Under the pieces are notes generated by a model. It saw nothing but the letters and a program-made list of their open reading frames with translations. It had not been told where the DNA came from and ran no database searches. 64,000 bases of DNA. It comes from Skermanella pratensis. Its GTDB lineage: Bacteria > Pseudomonadota > Alphaproteobacteria > Azospirillales > Azospirillaceae. Positions within the stretch are counted from its first letter, which is position 1. Each line of letters begins with the position of its first letter. Made by a program: the position numbers and the translations under genes. Shown piece by piece: positions 57,414 to 64,000 of this stretch. The stretch covers positions 587,001 to 651,000 of the forward strand of contig NZ_CP030265.1 in the NCBI RefSeq assembly GCF_008843145.1. Direction: 5' to 3'.

Positions 57414-58961
57414 TCAGGGCACGCGGTCGGCGTCCGGGATATTTAGCCGAGCCCCGAGGTAGTCCCAGAACGAGATGGCGAGCTTGGAGCAGGTTTTCAG
57501 TAAACTGAGGAAGGTGTCCCGCGCCTGCTTGCCGGCCGCGGAGCGGGTCTCGCCGGAGATCCTGCGTTTGGTGACGAAGCTGCGGACGTCGTTCTCCGAG
57601 CCGTTGGTGTGCAGCGGGATATCTGGCCGGTCGAGGACAAGCAGCAGCTCGTCCTTGTTGGCAAGGGTCCGGGCGACGGCCTCATCGAGTTCGGCAAAGC
57701 CGGTGACCCGGGTGAAGATCCGATCGAAGCGCCGCCTCAACGCCGTTCGGCGGATGGCGTTCGGGTCGTCCTTGTAGAGTTTGAGATCGGCGTAGAACCA
57801 CCAGACCAGCTGGCGCTGCAGCGCGACCTGGCGCTGCTGCTCGTTGGTCACGCAGACGATCCGGCGGAGATGGCGCTCGGCGTGGATCCAGCACAAGGCG
57901 TGCTGGAAAACGTCGAACTGACCGGCATCATCGGAGATGATCACGGTGTCGGTCAGCAGGCCGCGGGCGACGATGGCTCCGACCATGGCCGCCTCGGTGA
58001 CCCGCCGACGATGACCGGCGCCGAAGCCGAAGCTGTCCAGCTGGGCCTGCCACGCCGCATCGTCGGCAAAGCTCCGGGGTCCGGCGGCGAGCAGAGCGGC
58101 GACGATGCTTTCCGGCACGCCGTGTTCGACCAGGTAGGCCAGCGCCGTGGCATTGATCACGTAGTCGGGATGGCCGGCACGGAGTAGGTCGAGGAAGTTC
58201 AGTCGGCTCTTCGACGGCCGGGTAGCGAACCAGGCGAAGCGGTCATTGCCAATGTGCGTCGTGTACTCGTTGGCCCCAGCGTGGCGGGCGCCGGTATCAT
58301 CGACCGTCACCCAGGCGGCAGTTGCCAGCCCGGCCTCCAGGATGGCGTCCTTCTCGGCATGGAAAGCATCCTTGTTGGCCGTCAGGAGGGTGATAATCTG
58401 ACCCTTGGAAATGCGCACGCCCAGGCCTCTCAGCTGGGCGCGCAGGCGCTCCACCGTCACCTGCCCCTGGACGTGCTGCATCAGCACGAAGCGCACGATC
58501 CCGGGGCCAAAGTGGCCGCGCACCTCGGGCGGCAGCGGTGCGATGATCTCCTGGCCGTCCGGTGTCACCCAGCGCTCGCGGCGGAAGCGGATGACCTGCG
58601 GCGCCAGGATCAGATCCTGCACGGTGAAGGGCTCGAAGCCGCGCCGGCGCGAGCCCGCCGGGGCCTCGATGACAAGGGTGCGCTCCGTGGTCACCGGCGG
58701 GGTGCGCCGGCCACTCTGCCGGTTGCGCCGCTGCCGGCGCGCCTCCTTGGTCCTGGCCCGCCTGTCCGGCTCTGTCGCCTTGTCCATGCCGCCCGGTGCC
58801 AGCTTCGGTTTCTTCGGTAGATCCTTCAGCTGGGCGTTCTCTGCCCGCAGCTGCTGGTTCTCCTCTTCCAATGTCGATACGCGAACCAGCAGCTCGACCA
58901 CCAGCTTCTTCAGCTCGGCGAGAGACAGGGCGTCCAAGTCTGGAAGCGGCGCTACGGACAT
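57414..58961 (-). CDS. IS66-family transposase
   Basis: 515-residue DDE transposase. The N-terminal region is a leucine-zipper-like coiled coil (LSLAELKKLVVELLVRVSTL) followed by a basic stretch, as in IS66 TnpC. The catalytic core shows VTVDDTGARHAG for the first Asp, IISDDAGQFDVF and the conserved CWIHAERHLRR for the second, and NGSENDVRSFVTKRRISGETRS containing the catalytic Glu. The frame is intact with ATG at 58961, so the element may be active. It reads against the host gene. Confidence 0.9.
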   Translation of the reverse strand: MSVAPLPDLDALSLAELKKLVVELLVRVSTLEEENQQLRAENAQLKDLPKKPKLAPGGMDKATEPDRRARTKEARRQRRNRQSGRRTPPVTTERTLVIEAPAGSRRRGFEPFTVQDLILAPQVIRFRRERWVTPDGQEIIAPLPPEVRGHFGPGIVRFVLMQHVQGQVTVERLRAQLRGLGVRISKGQIITLLTANKDAFHAEKDAILEAGLATAAWVTVDDTGARHAGANEYTTHIGNDRFAWFATRPSKSRLNFLDLLRAGHPDYVINATALAYLVEHGVPESIVAALLAAGPRSFADDAAWQAQLDSFGFGAGHRRRVTEAAMVGAIVARGLLTDTVIISDDAGQFDVFQHALCWIHAERHLRRIVCVTNEQQRQVALQRQLVWWFYADLKLYKDDPNAIRRTALRRRFDRIFTRVTGFAELDEAVARTLANKDELLLVLDRPDIPLHTNGSENDVRSFVTKRRISGETRSAAGKQARDTFLSLLKTCSKLAISFWDYLGARLNIPDADRVP

Positions 58962-59031
58962 GGCTTAGACAACCATGTCCACCCTCATCATGGGAAGCCC
59001 TCACATCACCTCGACACACCCGCCGACCGGG

Positions 59032-59048
59032 GAAACTGACCAAGTCCG
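59032..59048. repeat. IS66-type element, right terminal inverted repeat
   Basis: 17 bases matching the inverse of 57326-57342. The flanking copy of TGCCACC follows at 59050-59056, one base further out than on the left. Confidence 0.8.
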
Positions 59049-59989
59049 TTGCCACCCTGTCGGCCATGGCGATTGCGCCGGCCGGGGATCTGCCGGTGAT
59101 GGGATGATCCCGATATTCATAGGCAGGGGTGGCACGTTCGGATGGCCGGATGTCGTCCCGCTTATTGTCCGCATGGAGCGTCTTGGTCGGGTTTCGCACT
59201 GCATTGCCCCGTCGAGCTGGCATCTACTGTTTCATGCTCGTCATCGTTGCAGCGGACCTTACGGCCTCATGTCGTACACAAGCGCCGTCTTTGCCTTCCA
59301 GGGAGCGCTTCCCGAAGACTTCAAGAAGATCGGAAGGGTGAAAGACACCGACCTGAACGAAATTCAACTGGATAAGGTGGCGCGGGAGATGGCCTGGAAT
59401 GATCCTGTATGGCGGCTACTCACACCGCAACTCTATTCGGGGTGGCGACCGATCGAACTCGATCAGGTTTGCATGGCGCGAAAGGATGCCGTGCTGGTGC
59501 TAAGAATTCCTCAGGGTGGGGATTTTCGGCAGGTCGTGCTTGATCTCCGCGGCTTCACGGAAGCCAAGTCAAGCCAAACGGCGAATATTGCAGTTGATGG
59601 TGGCGAACAGGTAATAAAGACTTTCGATGTCCGGAATCCGTCTGCCAAGTTGACCTTCCCGCTTCCGCCTGGACTTGAGAGCGGAGATCACATAACCATC
59701 CGTTTCCATGTTGATCGCCTGTTCAGGGCGGAAAGATACGGAACGGCCAAGAGAGGCACCCATGGCTTGTGCTTGCTCGACGCCAGGGTCATGCGGTGAC
59801 AGGCGGCAACTCCACGATACAATTGGCTTCAGCCTGTATGTTCAATCCCGTGACAAGGGGACGCATGCACTGCGGTTCTCAACCCGTTCATAGCGAACTA
59901 ACCGTTCTGCGTCCTATTAGCGCTGGCTAGCCTTTAGGGCGTGTGGTAGGGAACCCGGTCATTTTCCCAGCCCGCCGTGAAATCCCTTC

Positions 59990-60946
59990 ATGCAGACGTT
60001 TCTTGAATTTGAAAAGCCGATCGCGGAACTCGAAGGCAAGATCGAGGAGCTGCGGCACCTGACCGATACCGGCGACATCAATATCGCCGAGGAAGTCTCC
60101 AAGCTGCAGGCCAAGGTCGACAAGCTGCTGCGCCAGACCTATGGCAAGCTTGCGCCGGCGCAGAAGGTCCAGGTGGCGCGCCATCCCAACCGGCCGCACT
60201 GCATGGACTATATCGACGGTCTGGTCCAGGACTTCACGCCGCTCGCCGGCGACCGGGGTTTCGCGGAGGACTGCGCCATCATCGGCGGCATCGGGCGGTT
60301 CCGGGGCCGTTCCGTCATGGTCATCGGCCAGGAAAAGGGCCATGACACCGAAAGCCGCGTGAAGCACAATTTCGGGATGGCGAAGCCGGAAGGCTACCGC
60401 AAGGCGATTCGCCTGATGGAGCTTGCCGACCGCTTCAAGCTGCCGGTCATCACCCTGGTCGATACCGCCGGCGCCTATCCCGGCGTCGGCGCCGAGGAGC
60501 GCGGCCAGGCCGAGGCGATCGCCAAGTCGATCGATACCTGCCTGAGCCTCAAGGTGCCCATGGTCGCCACGGTGATCGGCGAGGGCGGCTCCGGCGGGGC
60601 CATCGCGCTGGCCGCCGCCGACCGGGTCATGATGCTGGAGCACGCGATCTATTCGGTCATTTCGCCGGAAGGTTGCGCCTCGATCCTGTGGCGGACCAAC
60701 ACGGCGGCGGCGGAAGCCGCGGCGGCGCTCAGGCTGACCGCCCAGGACCTGAAGGATCTCGGCGTGATCGACCGCGTGATCGCCGAGCCGATCGGCGGTG
60801 CGCACCGTGACCGGGACGAGGTCATGACCGCCGTCGGCAATGCCATCGAGGACTGCCTGGACGAACTGCGTGGCCTGGAAGGCGGCACCCTGCGCCTGAA
60901 GCGGCGCGACAAGTTCCTCGAAATGGGCCAGAAGGGCCTGTCCTGA
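59990..60946 (+). CDS. accA: Acetyl-CoA carboxylase carboxyltransferase subunit alpha
   Basis: 318-residue subunit that transfers the carboxyl group from carboxybiotin to acetyl-CoA, first committed step of fatty acid synthesis. [18 protein letters not shown] is the N-terminal helix; [58 protein letters not shown] and [19 protein letters not shown] are family signatures forming the crotonase-type oxyanion site. The partner accD is elsewhere. A MAPEG gene follows after 4 bp and OsmC after that, probably one transcript. Confidence 0.97.
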   Translation: MQTFLEFEKPIAELEGKIEELRHLTDTGDINIAEEVSKLQAKVDKLLRQTYGKLAPAQKVQVARHPNRPHCMDYIDGLVQDFTPLAGDRGFAEDCAIIGGIGRFRGRSVMVIGQEKGHDTESRVKHNFGMAKPEGYRKAIRLMELADRFKLPVITLVDTAGAYPGVGAEERGQAEAIAKSIDTCLSLKVPMVATVIGEGGSGGAIALAAADRVMMLEHAIYSVISPEGCASILWRTNTAAAEAAAALRLTAQDLKDLGVIDRVIAEPIGGAHRDRDEVMTAVGNAIEDCLDELRGLEGGTLRLKRRDKFLEMGQKGLS

Positions 60947-60950
60947 CGCG

Positions 60951-61472
60951 ATGCCCGGGCTGGTGCTCGATCGCCGCCACCTGATCTCGGTCGCCGGGGT
61001 CGTCTTCGGGACGGCTCTGGCCTGGGGCGGCCTCGCGCTGTTCTGGCCCGAACCCATGGCCGGCAACGACTCCGCGGCCGACCGGCTGGCCGTTGCCGCC
61101 GGCCTTCTGGTCTGGCCGGCGCTCCCGCTGGTGCTCATGGTTCTCGCGGTGGCCCTGGCCCGGTTCGCCACCGCCGCGTTCGATCCCCTGAACGATCCGG
61201 AAAGCCGGTTCCAGCGGCGCGCCCAGCGGGCGCTGTCCAATACGGTCGAGCAGACCGCGGTCTTCGTGCCGGCGATGCTCTCCGCGGCGGCGCTCGCCGA
61301 TCCCGCGGATGTCCGCTTCGCCGGCGTCATGACCGGACTGTTCTGCGTGTCCCGCCTGTTGTTCTGGGTCGCGTACCTGATCCACCCCTATCTGCGGGCG
61401 CCGGGAATGATCATGACGCTCAACGTGAACGTCGCTATCGTCGGATACGCACTCTACCGGGCGCTGGGGTGA
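60951..61472 (+). CDS. MAPEG family membrane protein
   Basis: 173-residue protein with four hydrophobic helices. NTVEQTAVFVPAMLSAAAL and RLLFWVAYLIHPYLRAPGM carry the MAPEG signature residues (Glu/Gln in helix two, Arg/Pro/Gly at the C-terminal loop). MAPEG proteins are glutathione-linked enzymes of lipid peroxide and eicosanoid-type chemistry, but bacterial substrates are mostly unknown. Its start is 4 bp after accA, which suggests a role near fatty acids only by position. Confidence 0.85.
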   Translation: MPGLVLDRRHLISVAGVVFGTALAWGGLALFWPEPMAGNDSAADRLAVAAGLLVWPALPLVLMVLAVALARFATAAFDPLNDPESRFQRRAQRALSNTVEQTAVFVPAMLSAAALADPADVRFAGVMTGLFCVSRLLFWVAYLIHPYLRAPGMIMTLNVNVAIVGYALYRALG

Positions 61473-61521
61473 GCGGAACCCCCAGGCGTAATCATCAAGA
61501 ACGAACCGGAGGAATAATCCC

Positions 61522-62031
61522 ATGGATGCCGAAACCCTCAAGGCCGTTCAGGCACCCTTGAAGCAGCGGTACCGCGATGCGCCGGACAGCGCCGTCATCA
61601 CCCTTAAGGCCGAAGGCACCGTCGGGGCCGAGGGCGTGTCTTGCAAGGTGGACACCGGCCGGGCGCTGGTCGAGGCCGGTCTTCATCCCGCCGCCGGCGG
61701 CGACGGCATTGCGGCCTGCTCGGGCGACATGCTGCTGGAGGCGCTGGTCGCCTGCGCCGGCGTGACCCTGCGGGCGGTCGCCACGGCGCTGAACATCGAC
61801 CTGCGCGGCGGTACGGTGCGGGCGGAAGGCGATCTCGACATGCGGGGCACCCTGGGCGTTTCGAAGGAGGCGCCGGTGGGCTTCCGCAGCATCCGCCTGA
61901 CTTTCGACCTGGATACCGACGCCGGGGACGAGCAACTCGCCAGTCTGCTCAAGCTGACGGAGCGATATTGCGTGATCTATCAGACGCTGCGCAACCCGCC
62001 CGCCGCTGAAGCCAGGATCGTCCGGAGCTGA
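61522..62031 (+). CDS. OsmC family protein
   Basis: 169-residue thiol peroxidase-like protein. The two catalytic cysteines are Cys66 and Cys78 in CSGDMLLEALVACAGVTL, the usual spacing of OsmC/Ohr proteins, and FRSIRLTFDLDT is the following strand. It probably reduces organic hydroperoxides; some relatives have other thiol roles. GGAGG lies about 11 bases before ATG 61522. It follows MAPEG by 49 bp in the same direction, a plausible oxidative defence pair. Confidence 0.9.
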   Translation: MDAETLKAVQAPLKQRYRDAPDSAVITLKAEGTVGAEGVSCKVDTGRALVEAGLHPAAGGDGIAACSGDMLLEALVACAGVTLRAVATALNIDLRGGTVRAEGDLDMRGTLGVSKEAPVGFRSIRLTFDLDTDAGDEQLASLLKLTERYCVIYQTLRNPPAAEARIVRS

Positions 62032-62080
62032 CCCGCGGCTGTCCGGCACGGTAATTCCGGCGGAGCTCTCAACCTCTTAT

Positions 62081-62170
62081 CGTCATGACCGGGCTTGACC
62101 CGGTCATCTCTTGCGGACTTGATCCACGCCTCCGTGGCCGGACATACCTGGATCAAGTCCGGGCATGATG
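62081..62170. repeat. Intergenic palindromic repeat of the alphaproteobacterial type
   Basis: ATGACCGGG (62085-62093) pairs with CCCGGTCAT (62099-62107) around CTTGA, and CGGACTTGATCCA (62114-62126) pairs with TGGATCAAGTCCG (62149-62161). The words TCATGACCGGGCTTGACCCG and GATCAAGTCCGGGCATGATG are typical of dispersed intergenic repeats in Rhodospirillales and relatives. It fills most of the gap between the convergent OsmC and PPOX genes, so it may also end transcription. Confidence 0.8.
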
Positions 62171-62266
62171 AAAAGGGAGCATTGCTGTCCCTGCTTGTCA
62201 CTTCGAGGGGCTGGCAACTACCGTGCCGGACAGCGGCTAACCTGATCCCGGTTTCCAGGCTCTCGC

Positions 62267-62767
62267 CTACATGTTGATCTTCTTGTTCTCGCCGGGATGG
62301 GGCGGCTCGCCGGTCAGCTTGGCCTTCACATAGCCATAGGCATGGACCATCGTGCTGGACGGGCTGTCCCAGTACTCGGCTTTCGTCACGTGGACGCGGA
62401 TCAGGGCGATGTTCGGATCGTCCTTGCCCTTCGGGAACCAGGTGGCGAGGGGCTCGCTCCAAAGTTCCTCAATCTTCCGCCTGTCCCGGACGAGTTGGGC
62501 CGTGCCGGAGAGCGAGACATAGTTCTGGTCGTCGGGATCGGCGTAGCTCAGGTTGACTTCGTGGTGCTGGTTGACTTCGTCGACCTTGTGGGAATCGGCA
62601 CCGGTAAAGAACCAGAGATCGCCATCGAACTCGGATTGCTGGGCGACCATCGGACGGCTGCGGAGGGTGCCGTCATCATCGATGGTGGTCATCATCGTGA
62701 AGCGGATGTCCTTGATCATCCCCCAGAGCTTCTTGATGTCGTCTGAATTCTGGGTGCTGGTAGCCAT
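62267..62767 (-). CDS. Pyridoxamine 5'-phosphate oxidase-like general stress protein
   Basis: 166-residue split-barrel flavin-binding protein, probably cytoplasmic. DIRFTMMTTIDDDGTLRSRPM and DGDLWFFTGADSHKVDEV are the FMN-site strands of the general stress protein 26 branch, and VNLSYADPDDQNYVSLSGTA follows. The C-terminal segment (IRVHVTKAEYWDSPSS) is typical. I choose ATG 62767, 8 bases after GGAGAG. A true PNPOx function is unlikely at this length. Confidence 0.9.
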   Translation of the reverse strand: MATSTQNSDDIKKLWGMIKDIRFTMMTTIDDDGTLRSRPMVAQQSEFDGDLWFFTGADSHKVDEVNQHHEVNLSYADPDDQNYVSLSGTAQLVRDRRKIEELWSEPLATWFPKGKDDPNIALIRVHVTKAEYWDSPSSTMVHAYGYVKAKLTGEPPHPGENKKINM

Positions 62768-62842
62768 TGTGGCTCTCTCCGTTCCAATTGAGTATTGCAC
62801 TTCAACAGGAGGAGAGGCCGGGTGTTCCCGCCGTACGACGGC

Positions 62843-63247
62843 TCAGAGCATCAGCGTGGGGAACGCCAGCAGCACGCCCAGGGCGGCGATTCCCAGCAGG
62901 GCGGTGGCGCAGTGGCCGTAATCGCCCGCCATGGCGGGCAGGGTGAATTCGACGCCGGCCCGCTTCAACGCCTGCCTGGCGTACTTCTCGGGTTCCGGAC
63001 AGCGTACGCCGTCGATGCGGAACTTCTTCAGCATGTCCGAGAGATCCTGGACGGCCGCTTCGCCGGGCAGGGTCATCAGCCGGCGGGCGGTCGAAACGGG
63101 CTCGCGCCCGCAGGATTCCAAGGCGGAGCGTAGCGTGATCGGCTGGTTCGTGACGCGGGAGTTGCCGATCCGGTGGGCGAGGAACTTGCCGATCACGTCT
63201 TCGGGTTGACGGGAAACTCCGGAAACACACGGGAAAAACGCGCGCAT
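62843..63247 (-). CDS. Small protein of unknown function with C-terminal membrane helix
   Basis: 134 residues from ATG 63247, which follows GGAGGTCAG. No family recognised. It has a short hydrophobic start, a charged middle with four Cys in all, including SALESCGREP, GVRCPEPEKY and GHCATALLG, and a final helix ALLGIAALGVLLAFPTLML. The ribosome-binding site and codon pattern support it as real. It could be a tail-anchored or exported protein; function not assignable. Confidence 0.5.
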   Translation of the reverse strand: MRAFFPCVSGVSRQPEDVIGKFLAHRIGNSRVTNQPITLRSALESCGREPVSTARRLMTLPGEAAVQDLSDMLKKFRIDGVRCPEPEKYARQALKRAGVEFTLPAMAGDYGHCATALLGIAALGVLLAFPTLML

Positions 63248-63429
63248 GAACCTGACCTCCGCTTGGGTGCATATGACTTATGGCGGAGATTGTGCGGCGC
63301 ACCGGCCGGTGCGACGTTGATCCATGTCAAGTTTTTGGAAAATCGTCGCAGGGGGCTTCAGTTACATTTTAGACTGTATGTCTAATCCCGGGGCGCCGTG
63401 TTCCGGACGCCCCGGGTTTACCCGGCTGT

Positions 63430-64000
63430 TCAGGCGACGCGCCCGTGGCAGTGCTTGTACTTCTTGCCGGACCCGCAGGGGCACACGGCGTTGCGCGGCG
63501 TACGCGGATCGATCTCGGCTTCGGAGCCGACCGAGGCGGGCGCCACGCGCCTTACCATCCCGTCCGGCAGCGCCGCGTCGGCCGGAACGGCGCCGGCGGC
63601 GGCCAGCGCCGGGTCCTGGCGTGTTTCGACGCCTTCGAACGGCGGCGGCTCCATGTCCTCGGGGTGGTTCATCCTCATCTCGACGTACGAGAGCACGGTG
63701 GTGACCGTCTCGCGCAGGTGGGACAGCATCCCCTCGAACAGCTCGAAGGCTTCGCGCTTGTACTCGTTCAGCGGGTCGCGCTGGGCGTAGGCCCGCAGGT
63801 TGATGCCCTGGCGCAGATGGTCCAGGTGGAGCAGGTGGTCCTTCCAGGCCTGGTCGAGCAGTTGCAGCAGCAGGCTCTTCTCGGCCGCCCGCATCAGTTC
63901 GGGGCCGTAGTTGGCCGCCTTCTGGGCCATCTTCTCGTCGGAGGCGCGGCGCACCCGGTCCTCGATCTCCGCCTCGGCGATGCCCTCCTCCTTGGCCCAT
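63430..64000 (-). CDS. secA: SecA preprotein translocase ATPase, C-terminal part (5' end beyond window)
   Basis: Last 189 residues or so of SecA; the start lies past the right edge. [45 protein letters not shown] is the helical scaffold near the C-terminus, broken here only for naming. A Pro/Ala linker leads to the zinc-binding end [14 protein letters not shown], which binds SecB and phospholipid. The frame is intact. The convergent gene arrangement leaves 182 bp to the preceding small gene. Confidence 0.95.
   Translation of the reverse strand, partial: WAKEEGIAEAEIEDRVRRASDEKMAQKAANYGPELMRAAEKSLLLQLLDQAWKDHLLHLDHLRQGINLRAYAQRDPLNEYKREAFELFEGMLSHLRETVTTVLSYVEMRMNHPEDMEPPPFEGVETRQDPALAAAGAVPADAALPDGMVRRVAPASVGSEAEIDPRTPRNAVCPCGSGKKYKHCHGRVA

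Larger units (their letters stand above)
57327..59049 (-). mobile_element. IS66-type insertion sequence, about 1.72 kb
   Basis: One transposase gene flanked by terminal inverted repeats. The outer left sequence starting CGGACTTGGTCAGTTTC (57326-57342) is repeated, inverted and without mismatch, at 59032-59048. TGCCACC stands directly outside both ends (57320-57326 and 59050-59056), giving a 7-bp flanking direct repeat; 8 bp is usual for IS66, and the eighth base differs. Unlike classic IS66 there is no tnpA/tnpB, so it belongs to a one-gene branch. Its high GC contrasts with the host gene. Confidence 0.8.
56021..59799 (+). pseudogene. Decayed integral membrane glycosyltransferase-like gene, interrupted by an IS66-type element
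   Basis: AT-richer than its neighbours. ATG 56021 opens a hydrophobic protein with about eight helices and the segment YHPGPFFFYVMATGE, recalling GT-C glycosyltransferases. A TAA at 56873-56875 stops it in frame; the same frame continues (NSPLGAISYVFQF) to about 57230, where another shift is needed to reach VAYSALPLKHSEPAELTSQ. The insertion element then begins. Beyond it, PIFIGRGGTFGWPDVVPLI and a beta-rich C-terminal domain (SGWRPIEL, GLESGDHITIRF, LCLLDARVM) run to 59799; that domain resembles the C-terminal sandwich (DUF7024-like) of such proteins. At least one nonsense codon, two frameshifts and the insertion make this a true pseudogene. Confidence 0.65.

Overview
This 64-kb window is high-GC DNA that reads like a chromosome segment of a free-living alphaproteobacterium of the Rhodospirillales/Azospirillaceae type (Azospirillum or Skermanella relatives). 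The reasons are a polysaccharide locus rich in glycosyltransferases, a molybdenum formate dehydrogenase with its DUF3305/DUF3306 accessory genes, a malyl-CoA lyase of the ethylmalonyl-CoA pathway type, and typical alphaproteobacterial intergenic palindromes. The genus is an inference. I see no rRNA, tRNA or CRISPR array.

Layout. (1) About 1-36.7 kb is a surface/exopolysaccharide region. It holds a lipid carrier sugar-phosphate transferase (cut by the left edge), a UDP-glucuronate epimerase, a Wzx flippase, an asparagine synthase, several GT4 glycosyltransferases (one a fused two-domain giant), an FkbM methyltransferase, the GDP-D-rhamnose pair gmd/rmd, an O-antigen ligase/polymerase, a lipoprotein hydrolase, an autotransporter, an unfamiliar secreted protein built of glycine/aspartate-rich repeats, a sulfatase-fold enzyme with a VanZ-like protein, a methyltransferase, two GT2 enzymes, rfbB/rfbD of dTDP-rhamnose synthesis, and a GH17-GT2 beta-glucan synthase. 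(2) About 37-40.8 kb holds a HIT protein, a type II NADH dehydrogenase and a ygiB-ygiC pair. (3) About 41-52.3 kb is a formate dehydrogenase locus: a divergent ferredoxin-like protein, five accessory genes of poorly known function, a TorD chaperone, a small Tat peptide, then alpha, beta and cytochrome b subunits. (4) About 52.3-55.6 kb carries a ThDP decarboxylase-like enzyme and malyl-CoA lyase. (5) About 55.7-59.9 kb is a visibly AT-richer patch with a decayed membrane glycosyltransferase-like gene split by an IS66-type element whose ends can be read. (6) About 60-64 kb returns to housekeeping genes: accA, a MAPEG protein, OsmC, a PPOX stress protein and the 3' end of secA.

Functionally, region 1 can build sugar nucleotides, assemble, flip, polymerise and decorate an extracellular polysaccharide. 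Region 3 oxidises formate in the periplasm and passes electrons through an iron-sulfur subunit and cytochrome b to the quinone pool.

The most striking structural observation is that eight genes are broken by twelve single-base losses, nearly all explainable as one missing G on the + strand whichever strand the gene is on. Ten of those losses sit in the wall-polysaccharide/surface genes between 15.9 and 28 kb. This looks like a consensus-sequence artefact rather than biology, and the affected genes are annotated here as single genes. The AT-rich gene at 56-59.8 kb is different: it has a stop codon, shifts in both directions and an insertion sequence, so it is a real pseudogene.
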